This document shows, in pieces, positions 4,215 through 5,438 of a stretch of 5,438 nt of DNA. Under the pieces are notes generated by a model that made no database searches, was not told the DNA's origin, and was given only the letters and a program-made list of their open reading frames with translations. Position 1 is the stretch's first letter. Each line of letters begins with the position of its first letter. This stretch comes from Candidatus Woesearchaeota archaeon (GTDB lineage: Archaea; Nanobdellota; Nanobdellia; Woesearchaeales; UBA11576). The stretch is from contig JAUVBP010000088.1 of assembly GCA_030591125.1 (NCBI GenBank), positions 1 through 5,438 of the forward strand, given 5' to 3'. A program made the translations under genes and the position numbers.

Positions 4215-4916
4215 ATGGTCAAGAATCACCTCAAAAGGATAGCCGTGCCCAGATCATGGAACATCGCCAGGAAAGGGACAACTTTCGTGACTAAGCCGAA
4301 TCCCGGAGCGCACTCTCTGGAACACAGCATGCCATTATCGCTCGTGCTACGGGAGATACTGAAAGTCGCCAGGACAGCCAAGGAAGTCAAGAGGCTGATA
4401 AAGACGAAAGATATCTTTGTCGACAAGAGAAAACGATCCGATGAACGGATACCTGTCGGGCTCATGGATGTCATAGAATTTCCACAGATTGAGGAATGCC
4501 ACAGGATATTGATAGATTCCAAAGGAAGGCTCATGGCTGTCAAGGTCAATGCAAAAGAGGCAGGGATGAAGCTGTCAAGGGTCGAATCCAAGAGTCTGCT
4601 CAAAGGCGGGAAGACACAGCTCAACCTGTCTGATGGAAGGAATATCATCGTCGACAAGGATGCATATGCTGTCGGTGATACATTGCAGCTCTCATTGCCT
4701 GACCAGAAGATACAGGATCACCTCAAGTCCGAGAAGGGCGCACTTGTCCTGTTGATAGGCGGAAAGCACGCAGGTACTATAGCGAAGATGGAAGAGCTCA
4801 ACCAGAACAAGATAATAATCAAGGCAAAGAACCAGAAGTTCGAGACCCTAAAGAGATACGCATTCATAGTAGGGAAGGACAAACCTGCGTTTGATAGCCT
4901 CAAACAGATAGCATGA
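4215..4916 (+). CDS. rps4e: 30S ribosomal protein S4e (eS4)
   Basis: eS4 is a small-subunit protein found in archaea and eukaryotes but not in bacteria, so it fixes the domain of origin. The 233-residue product has the expected architecture. A basic N-terminus, MVKNHLKRIAVPRSWNIARK, leads into NPGAHSLEHSMPLSLVLREIL (29-49). An S4-type RNA-binding domain covers about 42-90 (LKVARTAKEVKRLIKTKDIFVDKRKRSDERIPVGLMDVIEF region). The central domain runs to about 170, and a KOW motif follows at about 172-200 (EKGALVLLIGGKHAGTIAKMEEL). The C-terminal block is FETLKRYAFIVG (209-220). Length is normal and there is no extra tail. In archaeal spc operons this gene sits between L24 and L5, exactly as here. 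The stop codon lies within a 12-bp tandem repeat that extends into the next spacer. Confidence 0.97.
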   Translation: MVKNHLKRIAVPRSWNIARKGTTFVTKPNPGAHSLEHSMPLSLVLREILKVARTAKEVKRLIKTKDIFVDKRKRSDERIPVGLMDVIEFPQIEECHRILIDSKGRLMAVKVNAKEAGMKLSRVESKSLLKGGKTQLNLSDGRNIIVDKDAYAVGDTLQLSLPDQKIQDHLKSEKGALVLLIGGKHAGTIAKMEELNQNKIIIKAKNQKFETLKRYAFIVGKDKPAFDSLKQIA

Positions 4917-4936
4917 TAATAGTAATGATAATAGTA
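4913..4936 (+). repeat. Perfect 12-bp tandem repeat across the S4e stop codon
   Basis: ATGATAATAGTA occurs twice in direct succession (4913-4924, 4925-4936). The first copy includes the S4e TGA stop (4914-4916); the rest lies in the 38-bp spacer before L5. A TATA-like TATAAA follows at 4935-4940 but is too close to the L5 ATG to act as its promoter. The repeat resembles, in composition, the AT-rich repeats of the other two long gaps. Confidence 0.9.
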
Positions 4937-4954
4937 TAAACTACATGGGATAAA

Positions 4955-5438
4955 ATGAACAAATCACGGGATATCAAGGTCGCGAAAGTAACGCTTAACA
5001 TAGGTGCAGGAAAGAGCACCGACAAGCTAGAGAAAGGTCTCAAGCTATTCGAGATGTTGACCTCAACAAAACCTGTCAAGACAATATCACAGAAGAGGAT
5101 AGCGGCCTGGGGAATAAGGCCTGGACTCGCCATAGGATGCAAAGTCACGATAAGGGGGGCTAAGGCCCATGAACTGCTCAAGACACTGCTCGGCGCACTC
5201 GACAACAGGCTGAAGTCCAAACAGTTTGACAATGAAGGCAATATATCCTTCGGCATAAAGGAATACACCGACATTCCAGGCTTCGAATATGATCCTGAAA
5301 TAGGTGTGCTCGGTTTCCAGGTATGCGCGACGCTTGAAAGGCAAGGATTCAGGATCAAGAAGAGGAGCCTGCTGAGGAAAAAGATCAACAGGAAACACAG
5401 GATATCACAGGATGAATCAATATTGTTCATGAAGGACA
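4955..5438 (+). CDS. rplE: 50S ribosomal protein L5 (uL5), 3'-truncated by the window end
   Basis: L5 binds 5S rRNA and helps place the 5S particle in the central protuberance, where it also contacts the P-site tRNA and small-subunit head. The frame is open from ATG 4955 to the window edge (161 codons plus one base). Motifs are KVTLNIGAGKSTDKLEKG (11-28), TSTKPVKTISQKR (36-48), GIRPGLAIGCKVTIRG (53-68), NISFGIKEYTDIPGFEYDPEIGVLGFQVCATLER (96-129) and RIKKRSLLRKKINRKHRIS (133-151), all archaeal L5. Archaeal L5 is about 170-185 residues, so probably only 10-20 codons are missing. The N-terminus is about ten residues shorter than methanogen L5 as I recall it. The start is unambiguous, since an in-frame stop (TAA, 4937-4939) lies upstream with no other ATG between. 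Only a weak GGGA precedes it. S14 would be expected next. Confidence 0.96.
   Translation, partial: MNKSRDIKVAKVTLNIGAGKSTDKLEKGLKLFEMLTSTKPVKTISQKRIAAWGIRPGLAIGCKVTIRGAKAHELLKTLLGALDNRLKSKQFDNEGNISFGIKEYTDIPGFEYDPEIGVLGFQVCATLERQGFRIKKRSLLRKKINRKHRISQDESILFMKD

Noticed and set aside
4935..4940. TATAAA as a promoter for L5
   Set aside because: An archaeal TATA box works about 25 bp upstream of the transcript start. From here transcription would begin inside the L5 coding region, downstream of its only plausible ATG.

Overview
This window is an internal piece of an archaeal ribosomal-protein superoperon (the S10/spc block). All eleven genes lie on the + strand in the order S19 (partial) - L22 - S3 - L29 - aIF1/SUI1 - Rnp1 (RNase P Rpp29) - S17 - L14 - L24 - S4e - L5 (partial). 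S4e, the aIF1 and Rnp1 genes between L29 and S17, and archaeal-type S19, L14 and L5 sequences all identify the source as an archaeon. Some proteins are short (Rnp1 about 70 residues, L29 62), and initiation signals mix Shine-Dalgarno sites with A-rich leaders. This would fit a small-genome or uncultivated lineage such as a DPANN group, but I cannot assign a phylum from the sequence alone.

Layout. Bases 2-361 hold the end of S19. A 36-bp AT-rich gap follows, then L22 (398-1102), which overlaps S3 (1099-2001) by ATGA. S3, L29, aIF1, Rnp1, S17 and L14 run to 3648 with spacers of only 2-4 bp. Three of these junctions are the identical string TAAAAATG. A 43-bp AT-rich gap made of ATCATAA repeats precedes L24 (3692-4213), and S4e (4215-4916) follows after 1 bp. 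A third AT-rich gap, with a perfect 12-bp tandem repeat, precedes L5, which runs off the window end at 5438.

The genes serve one process. S19, S3, S17 and S4e build the small subunit. L22, L29, L14, L24 and L5 build the large subunit. aIF1 controls start-codon selection on the small subunit. Rnp1 is a protein subunit of RNase P, which matures tRNA 5' ends.

The gene content is ordinary for Archaea and I found no hidden new system, RNA gene, mobile element or CRISPR array. The unusual part is that four ribosomal proteins (L22, S3, S17, L24) carry long low-complexity C-terminal tails beyond their conserved cores. Each tail contains in-frame tandem DNA repeats of 9-33 bp, suggesting growth by repeat slippage. 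The three longer intergenic gaps also share short AT-rich repeats, and the leaders of L22 and L24 are near copies of each other.
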